A stretch of 64,000 nt of DNA from positions 80,511,845-80,575,844 of the forward strand of contig CM019831.1 of NCBI GenBank assembly GCA_009763385.1, in the 5' to 3' direction. Positions 54,291-64,000 of this stretch are shown piece after piece. Numbering within the stretch: position 1 is the stretch's first letter; every line of letters begins with the position of its first letter. Under the pieces are notes generated by a model. That model was given only the letters and a program-made list of their open reading frames with translations. It ran no database searches and was not told the origin of the DNA. The position numbers and the translations under genes were made by a program. This stretch comes from Coix lacryma-jobi var. lacryma-jobi (Eukaryota > Streptophyta > Magnoliopsida > Poales > Poaceae).

Positions 54291-54744
54291 GTCGATAGCC
54301 CACCTAGGGGTATGCCTAAGGTGGTAGATTAGAGGGGAAGGTGCGCAAGACGACGACCCAGACGTTGACGCAAGGCAAAACTAGATGAACACAGAGGTTG
54401 TTTATCCAGGTTCGGGCCGCTAAGTTAGCGTAATACCCTACGTCCTGCGTCGGGTTGTATTGATTGGATCTGGCTTGTGGCTTATGACCTATGACCTGTC
54501 CTCTCAGAGGACCCCTGTCCCTCCTTATATATTCTGAAGGGACAAGGTTACATGGTAAGTATCCGAGTTGGTACTATATCTAGATTACAACTGTCATGCG
54601 GTGCATGTCGTGCGCCGCACGTCTTCATCATGTGGGCCGGACGACCCCTAGTGGTGAGGCTCATGTACCATCGTGTGGTACCTGGGGTCTATATCCCCAC
54701 AGCTAGTCCCCGAGCCTGACAGCAGGTGACTCGGTCACGTGGTG
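54291..54744. repeat. LTR-like sequence continuing after the Tekay insertion
   Basis: Contains CCAGGTTCGGGCC and CAGCTAGTCCCCGAGCCTGA, styles common in grass LTRs. It joins smoothly to 58480 if the TGGTG-flanked element is removed, so it is part of the host of the 54745-58474 insertion. Family not identified. Confidence 0.45.
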
Positions 54745-57700
54745 TGTAACACCCGGTTTTCCGAAGAATACCAAGTGCCCTCTATATGTGTGCCCAGGAA
54801 GTCCACAAGACACATATAGCAACAAATATGGAATTTCTCAAAGACAATGCTTTATTATATATCGAAACATAGATACAACAAGACTTACATTTAAAACAAA
54901 GCAGAGCGGAAACTACTCTTCAGGGCACCAAACTTCACAGGGACGGTTGACTGGGGGAACACTCGCCTAGAACTCTTGCAACATCTTCTGTAACTCCTCA
55001 CTTGAATCCACCATCTGGTACCCATCCGGGATTTTCATAGATTGTACGCAAAGCAAGGGTGAGCGCACCATACTCAACAAGTATAACATGAGGGATGCAA
55101 GGCTCAAAAGGCTAGACACGGCTAAACTGCGGTAAGCAATTTTAGTTGGTCACATTTTATTTATTAGACCTATGTCTCTATGTCATGCTTAAGCTCCCAT
55201 GGTGAAAGTATAATTAAGTATCATCAAGATTATTATCACCCACATTATTCATAGAACTGTCTCAAAAAGGATCCAGGCCGCTCATGACCGAGAGCTCGGC
55301 TGATATATCAGTTTATTCTTAACTCTGCGGAGTGTGTACAACTTTACCCACGAGTCGTGATTGCCCATTGCCCGAGGCGGCCAACCTCTTAACTCACTAC
55401 CAAGGTAAGTCGGCAGGGATCACTACGAAGCCTTTCCAAAGTTGGTCTAACAAGTCGTAGCCGCTAAGGTTTCCATCTCCCAAGAGTTATGAACACCTCC
55501 CCACTAAGGTAACACCCCATCCTCCAAAGTAATTACCCTAGTGGGACCGGGCCATAACTACATGTTATGCCCATCTTGCCCTTTCGGTAAGCTACAGACA
55601 AGCTAGAACATTCATAGTACTTAGCTAAGACCAGAGCCATGTAGTCCTCATGGTTTGTACTGTAAATCCTGGGTTGCCGCTTTAAGATTCAGAACCAACA
55701 TTTGTTCCATAAATCATTAATCAAGATTAATTATCATTTTAATATTTGGTATTTGCAAGCTAAGCAGAACTACCCATATACACAACCCAAGGTAATAAGG
55801 AATACAGGATAACAAAGCTCTAGGTAAAATCTCTAGGGGTTCATCATATTAGACACATGCATATGAAAGGGTAATTAAAGGTCGCTGGGTAACAAAGGAA
55901 CTCATGTTACACTTGCCTTCCAAAAACTTGTGTTGATGGTTCCACTTCTTCAGAGATCTGCTTCACGTCATCCTTGGATAGCTCAAACTCTAAACGGGAT
56001 CAAAGGCACCACACAAGCATCCATTCCCAATCATTACATGCAAACAAATAATATTTCTATTAGAACAGTACACCAAACAATACTAAAACAAGATAAAAAG
56101 GTTATAAAACTATTCTACGCATTTCTACGAATACGTGAGCGCAAGAATCACTCTAATCGGGCTTTTAAATCAAAAGTTATGTTGAAAACAAGGTTCAAAT
56201 GACACTTTTGTAAATAAACCGAAGTCATTTTTGATTTAAAACAAATAAAAACGCATTTTCTGCGCAACATGGACGGCAGCTTCTATTTTTGAAAAGCTCA
56301 GGGGTTAAAACGAATAAAAACAGGGCTGATTATAACTGCGCTGGACTACGGGTTTATTTTCAAAAACGGCGAGGGCTTTTTCGCAAAAGGCGCGGGCGCG
56401 GTCGGCTGACCTAGGGGCTTTGATGACTTGGCTGCCACATGGCGCGACATGACTGGCTGGCTCACCACTGGGCTTGTGGACCGAGGGCGTTAGAGTTGTG
56501 GACCGGGTTCACAGGCTGCTCGGTAGACCGGTTACAAAACGAAGAGTTATCTTCTAATCTGGGCCCTTCGCGATCGGATCGACGGCTCAGGGCGAAGGGA
56601 AAGGAGTTGGCCGACGGAGCGGCGCTCCCGCGGCGGCGTGCCATGGGAGGAGACCGGAGCACGGCAGTGGGTTGCCGGGATGGCGTTCCCGACCACTCTG
56701 GACACCGCCGAGGCCACCGGAGTGACCCATGGGACATTACGAACTCGAGGGAGGGGCTAGCGAGGGTGAAGGTCACCGGGGCGGCTTCCTATCGCGGTGG
56801 CGCCATGGATGGCGACTCAGAGCTCGACGCATTAAGCGATACGGGGCACTAAACTCAAAGGTAGAGGCATGGGGAGGGAGAGGAGCTTACCGCGAACTCG
56901 CTGGGTGGGCTCATGACGCCGAGGAGGGCTCTGCCGGGCCAAAGCCAAGCGGAGGTGAGGGAGGAGGCGCTCGGTGCTCAGGTAAAGGAGATAGGAGGGC
57001 TCGGTAGGGGGTTTTATAGGGAGCTGGGGGTGCGGGGAAGCGGTGCTGGTGCTCCACCGAGTCCGCATGATGGCCGAGTGGCCATTATAGCCACCCATCG
57101 ACGACGGTTTCGGGAGGAGAAGAGGCGGCGGCGGCGATGCGCTTGCGGGAGGTAGGGGAAAGGGTGTCGAGTTGCTGACGAGTGGGCCCGGTTGGCAGGC
57201 AGAGCGGGGAGCGGCTGACGCGCGGGGGCCGAGTGTCAGCGAGCGAGGGGGAGGCGAGGGCGCGGGCGCTCGCAGGCGAGCGGGCCGCGACGCTGAGCTA
57301 CGGTTCGGGCTCGCGCGGGAGGGAGAGGGAACGCAGGAGCAGGCCGGAGTTGGGTCGAGTTGGTCGGGTTGCGCGCGCGATGGAGGAAAGGAAGGGAGAG
57401 CGGGCTCCTGCGCGGGGAGGGGAGGAATGGCGTGCGGTCCGCGGAGCCAGGCCGCGGGTCGGGCCGGGACTTGGGCTGGCACGCGGGAAGGGAGGGGAAA
57501 AGGAGCAGGCTGGCCGGCTGGGCCGAAACTGCTGGCAGGCTGGTTAGGGAGAGGGGGAGAAAGGGAAAAAGAAAGGCTTTTTATTTTATTTCAAAACAAA
57601 ACTTGTTCAAATTCAAACTAAGTTTGAATTCAAACCATCCAACACTATTCCTACACTCAAACAAAATAATATGCACCGGCATAAATGCAACAAAAATGTT

Positions 57701-57837
57701 TCTAAGTCCTAGGCTTTTATTTTAATCTTTCAAAAAAATTATTATTTGACCTTGGTTAAATGCTCAGAAAATTAAATAAAGCTCAAATTTATTACTAATT
57801 TAGGAAAATGAAATTTAGGATGTCACAAATCTACCCC
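54745..57837 (-). repeat. Tekay-type LTR (3093 bp)
   Basis: Minus strand starts TGTGACATCC next to polypurine CTAAGGGGGTAGATT and ends GGGTGTTACA. Minus-strand TATA box CTATAAAACC near 57009-57020. A GC-rich stretch at 56400-57560 gives long low-complexity ORFs, not called. LTRs of 3-4 kb are usual for Tekay/Del. Confidence 0.75.
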
Positions 57838-57848
57838 CTTAGAATGAA

Positions 57849-57961
57849 TCTCGTCCTCGAGATTCGGACAAAGATTCGAAGAGATTGGGATGCTCTGATC
57901 TGAGATATTCTTCTCTTTCCCAAGTTGCATCATCTTCTCAAGGTTGGCTCCACTGAACTTT
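57849..57961 (-). pseudogene. pol: Tekay pol C-terminal chromodomain remnant
   Basis: KVQWSQP, a TGA stop at 57938-57940, then EDDATWEREEYLRSEHPNLF and a terminal stop at 57849. This is the end of a chromovirus integrase chromodomain, directly before the polypurine tract. Confidence 0.75.
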
Positions 57962-58651
57962 GATAAAGATAACACACTGGGATAAGAGATTGATAAGGAA
58001 GATAGAATTGAACCCCAACGATCTAATCCTACAAACTTAAGCCTTAACTTTTAACCAGATGAAGATGTGGTCATCACTCCACAACTCATCACAATCATGA
58101 TGAAGATCCAAATCAATCATGATCACCAAGTCAAACATACAACCACTTAGTTGCACATGACATACAAAAGACTCAACTCATCACTCATTACTAAGCGTTC
58201 TTGTTCTATGAATGGCAAGTCTCCTATTGGACAACAGAGGTGACAACTTCATTCTAGGTCACGATAAAACAAGATCTAAAAGTTTGAGTATCAAGAATTT
58301 GCAATAGAATAGAGATAAGGAGTTAAGAATACTTTTTAATAAATTACAAGGTAAAGAGGGAGTGAAGCAAAACTTTTTAAACGTCCATTTCTAACTAGGC
58401 TTGCGTCCTACAGTCAACATTGCTTTGATATCAATTTGTAACACTTGGTATTCTTCGGAAAACCGGGTGTTACATGGTGCCAGGGTCTTGAAAATAATCA
58501 GACTTATATACATGCGCGGATGAGCGCCATGTATACACGGTAGTCCCCAAGGCTGCTAGAAGATGAAGAATAAATCTTGTAGCAGGTTTTATAAAAAAGG
58601 TAAAACCACTATGATGAAAGCAGCATGCCGTCTGAGAAGGTTATCGTGCGA

Positions 58652-59134
58652 CGAGTCTGAGCACCGAGCAGTCCCCAGGTTAGCTGGTGACCCCTCGGTG
58701 ATGAACGTCGAGGAGTCTGGCTAGCTGGTCGGCGATGAAGTCCGAGCGCTAGGCGGTGAGCACCGAGCGATCCGACCAGCGTTGCTGACGATGTTGGCGT
58801 GAAGAACCCGAGCACCGAGGAGTCCCGAGGTCAACTGGTGAGCTCTCGGTGTAGCTGTCGATGAACGTTGAAGAGTACGGCCAGCTGGTCGGCGACGAAG
58901 TCCGAGCGCCAGGCGGTGAGCACCGAGCGAACCGACCAGCTGGTCGATGACGATGTTGGCGTGAAGAACCCGAGCACCGAGGAGTCCCCAGGTCAACTGG
59001 TGAGCTCTCGGTGTAGCCGTCGATGAGCGTTGAAGAGTACGGCCAGCTGGTCGGTGACAAAATCCGAGCGCCAGGCTGTGAGCACCGAGCGAAGCGACCA
59101 GCTGGTCGATGACGAAGTCCGAGCGCCAGGTGGT
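58652..59134. repeat. palindromic minisatellite, left part (about 160-bp units)
   Basis: Three units starting near 58652, 58809 and 58970, rich in the dyads CGACCAGCTGGTCG (58933-58946) and GGTGAGCACCGAGC. It continues at 61187-61590 after the Cassandra composite. Confidence 0.85.
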
Positions 59135-59145
59135 TGTAACATCAT

Positions 59146-59418
59146 TGTAACATCTCGGCTCAGGGCTTAATAGGATTAATAGAATACTCATATCAATAAG
59201 TTGCAACTTCTTTTCCGGAAGCCCATCTCCTAAAAACTCCAAAGTTAAGCGTGCTTGGCTTGGAGCGATGGGTGACCGACCGGGAAGTCTTTCCCGGGTA
59301 CGCATGAGTGAGGACAAAGTGCGCAGAAAAGACTGGTGTTGTTCTGTGGGGATAGTCTAGGTCCTATGAAAGCTGCCTGATGTAAGCGGGCCCGGCCTCG
59401 AGGAGGCGGGACGTTACA
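59146..59418 (+). repeat. Cassandra LTR, sense (273 bp)
   Basis: TGTAACATCTCGG to GGGACGTTACA. It differs from the two reverse copies by one visible substitution, so all three are recent. Confidence 0.85.
59203..59310 (+). other. 5S rRNA-derived domain in Cassandra LTR
   Basis: CTCCAAAGTTAAGCGTGCTTGG matches the middle of plant 5S rRNA except one base, and GATGGGTGACC..CCGGGAAGTC matches the later internal-promoter region. This is the hallmark of Cassandra TRIMs, thought to supply an RNA polymerase III promoter. Reverse copies are at about 60545-60652 and 61022-61129. It is not a 5S rRNA gene: the 5' and 3' thirds diverge. Confidence 0.85.
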
Positions 59419-60436
59419 GAAGACCTTTGATCAGCGTACACGCGTTCCAAATGACTCAAGAGGTCTGTCGGGTGTCCTCGGGAAACCCGTATCATCCACG
59501 TTACATTACTTCCAGGAAAATTCCTCATCAAGCATCACAGTATTACAACAGTTTTATAGATAAGATAAATCAGAGTAAAGCGGAAAGATTATAATACATA
59601 GGTTAAAAACTTAGAGTTTTACAAACCATAAGTGATTTGTATGGCAGGACTCTAACCTGCAACATATCAAAGCACCACGGCGTTGTATGGCAGGACTCTA
59701 ACCTGCAACATATCAACCCGTATCCCGTGATTGGTACTATCATGCACTCGATCAAGGGCCAACAACGGACAGTTCCTAATTGACACAGACGGGATTAGCA
59801 CGACTAGGGTGACCCTGCCTGCCATCTTTCCATGAACGGCTTCCCGTCTGGTCTGAAATTCATTTTTCATCCATTTAACAGTTTGTACCTGAGAGAGGTA
59901 TCCTAACAATGATGACTCATCATCCCTTAGTTTGCTCAAGGCCTAAGCGGAGGATAATCTCATCACCGTGCATCTTGGCTAAGCATTTATAAACAAATAG
60001 GTAACAAGGATAGGGTAAAGGTAACCAACTGGTAATGCAACTACTGGTGTCATTCAACTCCTACTACTTAAATGCAGTTGATAAATCAGTGTATAAACTT
60101 TGCAATAGAAACAGAAAGGTTAAATGCACCGGGGCTTGCCTTTGTTGCAGGGAAGATAGGATCCAAGAAAGATCGACACAAATTAGTTCCTTTGCTGCTT
60201 TGAAGTTAAGTCTTTTCGACGAAGCTTGTCCAACAAGAATCTTCTTCCGAGGCTTGTTCGACAAGGGTGATCACCAAAGCTTGATTAACACGACTTCAAC
60301 ACTCTCGGATACTACACGTAGATAAATGATGTATGCTCAGTATGATGCCATGCGATGTATGCTAAGGTGCAGGACAATTCAAATGCATAACAGAGGTGAA
60401 CACAAGATAAAGAAATCCCATTCTTGACACCAATTC
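59419..60436. other. unassigned sequence between Cassandra LTRs
   Basis: No recognised gene. A 33-bp direct repeat lies at 59638-59716. Next to the LTR at 60437 the minus strand reads GAATTGGTGTCAAGAATGG, which resembles a primer-binding site. Confidence 0.4.
59638..59716. repeat. 33-bp direct repeat with tRNA T-arm-like core
   Basis: Copies at 59638-59670 and 59684-59716. On the minus strand each holds GCAGGTTAGAGTCCTGC, a 5-bp stem and 7-base loop like a tRNA T-arm / B box with one change. No rest of a tRNA is seen. Confidence 0.7.
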
Positions 60437-61186
60437 TGTAACGTCCCGCCTCCTCGAGGCCGGGCCCGCTTACATCAGGCAGCTTTCATAGGACCTAGAC
60501 TATCCCCACAGAACAACACCAGTCTTTTCTGCGCACTTTGTCCTCACTCATGCGTACCCGGGAAAGACTTCCCGGTCGGTCACCCATCGCTCCAAGCCAA
60601 GCACGCTTAACTTTGGAGTTTTTAGGAGATGGGCTTCCGGAAAAGAAGTTGCAACTTATTGGTATGAGTATTCTATTAATCCTATTAAGCCCTGAGCCGA
60701 GATGTTACAATCTCACCCCCTTAAGAGATCGACGTCCTCGTCGATCAATCCCAGGCCAGGAACGTCCTCTCTTGGCCACGTCCGTATGCCCAATGCCAGC
60801 GCATATGCCATGCTGTGTGACCACTCCGGATCCACACCAGCCATGCGCACTATGCCTGCGCAACTGTGACACACGTGCCCGTGAAACCGCGAGAGTCGGC
60901 TTTGATACCATTCTGTAACGTCCCGCCTCCTCGAGGCCGGGCCCGCTTACATCAGGCAGCTTTCATAGGACCTAGACTATCCCCACAGAACAACACCAGT
61001 CTTTTCTGCGCACTTTGTCCTCACTCATGCGTACCCGGGAAAGACTTCCCGGTCGGTCACCCATCGCTCCAAGCCAAGCACGCTTAACTTTGGAGTTTTT
61101 AGGAGATGGGCTTCCGGAAAAGAAGTTGCAACTTATTGGTATGAGTATTCTATTAATCCTATTAAGCCCTGAGCCGAGATGTTACA
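60437..61186 (-). mobile_element. full-length Cassandra TRIM
   Basis: Two 273-bp LTRs (60914-61186 as 5', 60437-60709 as 3'), apparently identical, around a 204-bp internal region. Primer site TGGTATCAAAGCC on the minus strand at 60898-60910 (initiator-Met type) and polypurine CTTAAGGGGGTGAGAT at 60710-60725. No coding capacity, as for all TRIMs. Its own flanks (AATTC, GTGGT) do not match. Confidence 0.88.
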
Positions 61187-61590
61187 GTGGTGAGCTCCGA
61201 ACAAAGCGACCAAATGGTCGACGAACCCGAGCACCGAGGAGTCCCCAGCTCAGCTGGTGAGCTCTCGGTGTAGCCGTCGATGAGCGTCAAAGAGTACGGC
61301 CAGCTGGTCAGCGACGAAGTCCGAGCGCCAGGCGGTGAGCACCGAGCGAAGCGACCAGCTGGTCGATGACGAAGTCCGAGCGCCAGGTGGTGAGCTCCGA
61401 GCAAAGGGACCAAGTTGTCGACGAACTTGAGCACCAAGGAGTCCCCAGCTCAGCTGGTGAGTTCTCGGTGTAGCCGTCGATGAGCATCAAAGAGTACGGC
61501 CAGCTCTCGGCGACAAAGTCTGAGCGGCAGGCGGTGAGTACCGAGCGAAGCGACCAGCTGGTCGGCGATGAAGTCCGAGCGCCAGTTGAT
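61187..61590. repeat. palindromic minisatellite, right part
   Basis: Two further units, with an extra GTGGTGAGCTCCGA segment. Removing 59135-61191 joins both parts seamlessly: the joined sequence matches the intact copy at 61369-61410. Confidence 0.85.
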
Positions 61591-62133
61591 CCTAAGCAAT
61601 GATCTTCTCGTCCATCATAACTGGTCCAGTCCCCGAGCGTAAAGAATTAGCTTGCAGATCAAACATGGTTCCTGTAAAATAAACCTGGAGAATGGTAGTA
61701 CATGATGTACAAATAAAATATAGAGAAAACATCAACGGTAAAGAAATAGCATGTGCCGCTCAGCGGTCAGTCAGCTGGTATGAACGCTCAACATTAAATA
61801 AAATTCCTCTGAGTAGTTTGTTTGTAACTGAGTCGCCAGCCCCGGCTAGCCGATAACTTCGGAGCGTGAGGCGCGGAGCCCAGACACGCGTAAGAGGACC
61901 AGTGTCACCGAGGAGCCGCTGCCGACCACCCGTAACGCAGAGCATGGAGCTGAATTCACGTGTAGGGAGGAGCCGGAGATAGGGTCGTCTCTGGAAAGCA
62001 CGAGTGTAAACGTGGCTGCTCGAGAAAATGCATATGTCATCCTCAGGATGGTATAAGCATGCTCCATGCTCATGAGATGATCATGCATGATGAGAAAATG
62101 ATGCCATGCTAGCTTAACACCAGAGGTGTTACA

Positions 62134-62151
62134 GCCCTTCCCCCCTTAAAG
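62134..62151 (-). other. polypurine tract of the right-hand Tekay element
   Basis: Minus strand CTTTAAGGGGGGAAGGGC abuts the LTR start at 62133. Confidence 0.8.
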
Positions 62152-64000
62152 AAATCTCTTCCCGAGATTTACTAACCATTGCTTATAGAACGCTGGATAA
62201 ATCTTCTGGAGATAGTCTTCTGTTTCCCAGGTTGCATCTCTGTCATTATGATGACTCCACAAGACCTTATACACCTTCACTAAGTGATTGCGAGTTACCC
62301 TTTCCTTGTTGTCCAAAACTCGCACTGGTTGCTCTTGGTATGTGAGGTCTGATGCTAGCTTCAACTCTTGCGGTTTTATACTTTCTTCCGGTACACGTAG
62401 ACATTTCTTTAACTGTGAAACATGAAAAACTGGAAAGATCGAACTCATAGTTTCCGGCAACTGGAGTTGATACGATACTTCCCCTTTTCTCTTCAGGATA
62501 CGATATGGTCCTACATATCTCGGTTCTAGCTTCCTTTTTATGCCGAACCTTTGTACTCCCCTCATCGGAGTTACTTTCAGGTAAACATGATCTCCCTTCT
62601 TAAATTCTAACGGCCTTCTTCTTTTATCGACATAACTTTTTTGTCGAGATTGTGCCGCTTGTAAGTGTTGATGTATAACCTGAACCTTTTTCTCAGCTTC
62701 TGCTATGAAGTCGATTCCAAAATATCTCCTTTCCCCTGGTTCGATCCAGTTTAACGGAGTCACACACTTACGTCCACATAAAGCTTCAAACGGTGCCATC
62801 TTGATGCTCTCTTGATAACTATTATTGTACGAGAACTCTGCTAACGGTAGCCATGATTCCCACGATCCTTTGGAGGATAACACACAAGCTCTGAGCATAT
62901 CTTCAAGCACTTGGTTTACTCTTTCCATTTGACCTGCCGTCTGAGGGTGATAGGCTGTACTGTGAACCAACTTTGTTCCCAAACCTTTATGTAACTGCTG
63001 CCAGAAATGTGCGGTGAACTGCGATCCGCGATCTGAAATGATCGTCTTTGGTATTCCATGCAGACGCACTATCTCTCTAATGTAGATATCTGCATAACGA
63101 GGCGGTCGATATCCGGTCTTGACTGGGATAAAGTGAGCAGACTTGGTCAGACGATCCACTATTACCCAAACGGAATCATTCCCTTTTTCCATAGTGGGTA
63201 AACTGGTTATGAAATCCATACTGATATCTTCCCATTTCCAAACAGGCACTGGTAACGGTTGCAACAACCCTGCAGGTTTCATATGAACTGCCTTAACTCT
63301 GCAACATGTGTCACACCTTGCAACATACGCTGCTATCTCTTTCTTCATCTTTGTCCACCAAAAATGAAGCCTTAAGTCTTGATACATCTTACTGCTTCCT
63401 GGGTGAAGGGATAACTTAGATAAGTGAGCCTCATCCAGAATCTTATTCTTGAGATCTTTGTTCTATGGCACTACGAGACGATCTCCAAACCATAACACTC
63501 CCTGCTCATCCATCCTGAAGGAGGTTAAGGAATCTTCCAACATCCTTCGCTTGATATGAGAAATCCCTTTATCAGATTTCTGAGCTTCAACGATCTGACT
63601 TTCCAGCGAACAACTTAGCTGAATGTTGAACAAAACTTCTGGGTGTATCAGGTTGAACTTCTCTTCAAACAACGGTTGCACCACCATGTAGTGTGACTTC
63701 CGGCTCAAAGCATCCGCAAACACATTGGCCTTTCCGGGGTGATAGTGAACTTGCAAGTTATAATCCTTTATCAATTCTAGCCATCTTCGCTGCCTCATGT
63801 TCAACTCGGGTTGAGTGAAGATATACTTCAGACTTTTATGATCGGTGTATATATTGCACACATTTCCCAATAAGTAGTGTCTCCATATCTTCAGAGCGTG
63901 CACTACTGCAGCCAACTCCAAATCATGTGTAGGGTAGTTGATCTCATGTTTCCTTAACTGTCTTAAGGCATACGCTATCACCCGTCCTTCTTGCATCAGC
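62146..64000 (-). pseudogene. pol: Tekay pol: RNase H, integrase, chromodomain (one stop, runs off edge)
   Basis: One frame from the window edge to 62146, with a single TAG at 63463-63465 (VVP-stop-NKDL, where a sense codon is expected). RNase H: TDHKSLKYIF and FADALSRKSHY. Integrase: CDTCCRVK zinc end, DFITSLP, SDRGSQFTAHFW, YHPQTAGQMERVN, and the YVGPYRIL module. A C-terminal chromodomain (PVRVLDNKERV, YKVLWSHHNDRDATWETED) places it in the Tekay/Del chromoviruses. Only one lesion in about 1.85 kb, so it is fairly young or recently silenced. Confidence 0.9.

Larger units (their letters stand above)
54745..58474 (-). mobile_element. Tekay-lineage derivative with inverted LTR ends
   Basis: Flanked by TGGTG (54740-54744 and 58475-58479). 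It contains one 3.09-kb LTR (54745-57837), a polypurine tract and the end of a chromodomain pol (57849-57961), about 0.5 kb more, a primer-site-like GATATCAAAGC on the minus strand near 58425, and a 38-bp terminal piece. The last 33 bp (58442-58474) are an exact inverted copy of the first 33 (54745-54777), not the expected second LTR. Confidence 0.7.
59135..61186. mobile_element. Cassandra-derived composite with outward-facing LTR ends
   Basis: It is flanked by GTGGT (59130-59134 and 61187-61191), inside the minisatellite. Layout: 11 bp of LTR start, a sense Cassandra LTR (59146-59418), 1018 bp of other sequence, then a full Cassandra TRIM in reverse (60437-61186). Both outer ends are the LTR start TGTAACATC, in inverted orientation. 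Confidence 0.7.
61591..64000 (-). mobile_element. Tekay-lineage chromovirus, 3' part
   Basis: The minus strand runs pol from beyond the right edge to 62146, then a polypurine tract (62134-62151), then the 3' LTR starting TGTAACACCTCTGG at 62133 and going left. The LTR probably includes the minisatellite and the host sequence at 54291-54744 and 58480-58651, but its far end was not found. 61591-62133 has no gene. Confidence 0.75.

Noticed and set aside
56832..57482. 216-codon minus-strand ORF
   Set aside because: Lies in the GC-rich part of the Tekay LTR just downstream of its TATA box; low complexity, no domain.
59203..59310. 5S rRNA gene
   Set aside because: Only the middle third matches 5S rRNA, and it sits in LTRs with a primer site and polypurine tract; this is Cassandra.
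59638..59716. tRNA gene
   Set aside because: Only a T-arm-like hairpin is present; no acceptor stem, D arm or anticodon ar arm can be drawn around it.

Overview
This is a plant nuclear window, from a grass (Poaceae) and probably an Andropogoneae relative such as sorghum, Miscanthus, sugarcane or maize. The grass call rests on a CRM-type centromeric chromovirus, SIRE/Maximus, Tat, Athila and Tekay LTR retrotransposons, a Cassandra TRIM carrying 5S-derived sequence, Stowaway, hAT and Harbinger DNA elements, and one intron-rich host gene. The species call is inference. No prokaryotic, organellar or CRISPR features were seen.

Layout. Positions 1-40472 can be read as a nest of LTR retrotransposons. 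A Copia (SIRE/Maximus-like) element (30575-40472, +) is cut by a Tat-lineage Ty3/Gypsy element (22453-30574, +). That is cut by a gag-protease-only Athila-like element (17202-22452, +), which is cut by a SIRE-like LTR (15760-17201, -). That LTR is cut by an Athila-lineage element (1-15759, -), and the Athila element is cut by a complete, young CRM element (6121-13707, +, TSD TTCTT). The left halves of the outer elements would lie left of the window. The same Copia element also holds a solo LTR (31282-34343, TSD AGGAT), which itself holds another solo LTR (31473-33280, TSD TCCAC).

Positions 40473-54290 are a mosaic of SIRE LTR pieces, Harbinger remnants and small DNA elements around the only convincing host gene. 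That gene (45069-50764, - strand, 11 exons) encodes ATP-dependent NAD(P)H-hydrate dehydratase (NAXD), a metabolite-repair enzyme. Its introns have taken up a Ds-like hAT element and a GC-rich insertion.

Positions 54291-64000 are a second nest. A Tekay-lineage chromovirus (- strand, pol running off the right edge) has a 3' LTR-like region with a palindromic minisatellite. That region is interrupted by another Tekay-derived element (54745-58474, TSD TGGTG) and by an unusual Cassandra composite (59135-61186, TSD GTGGT).

The points most worth a second look are: (i) paired GC-rich dyads whose centres are exactly 20 bp apart in seven of eight cases, in the Athila-family LTRs and internal region; (ii) five tandem hairpins with covarying arms in the Copia LTR; (iii) private palindromic arrays upstream of the TATA box in several unrelated LTR families; (iv) two transposed units whose outer ends are inverted copies of the same LTR end; (v) a patchwork filler that replaced the integrase catalytic glutamate in the Copia pol.
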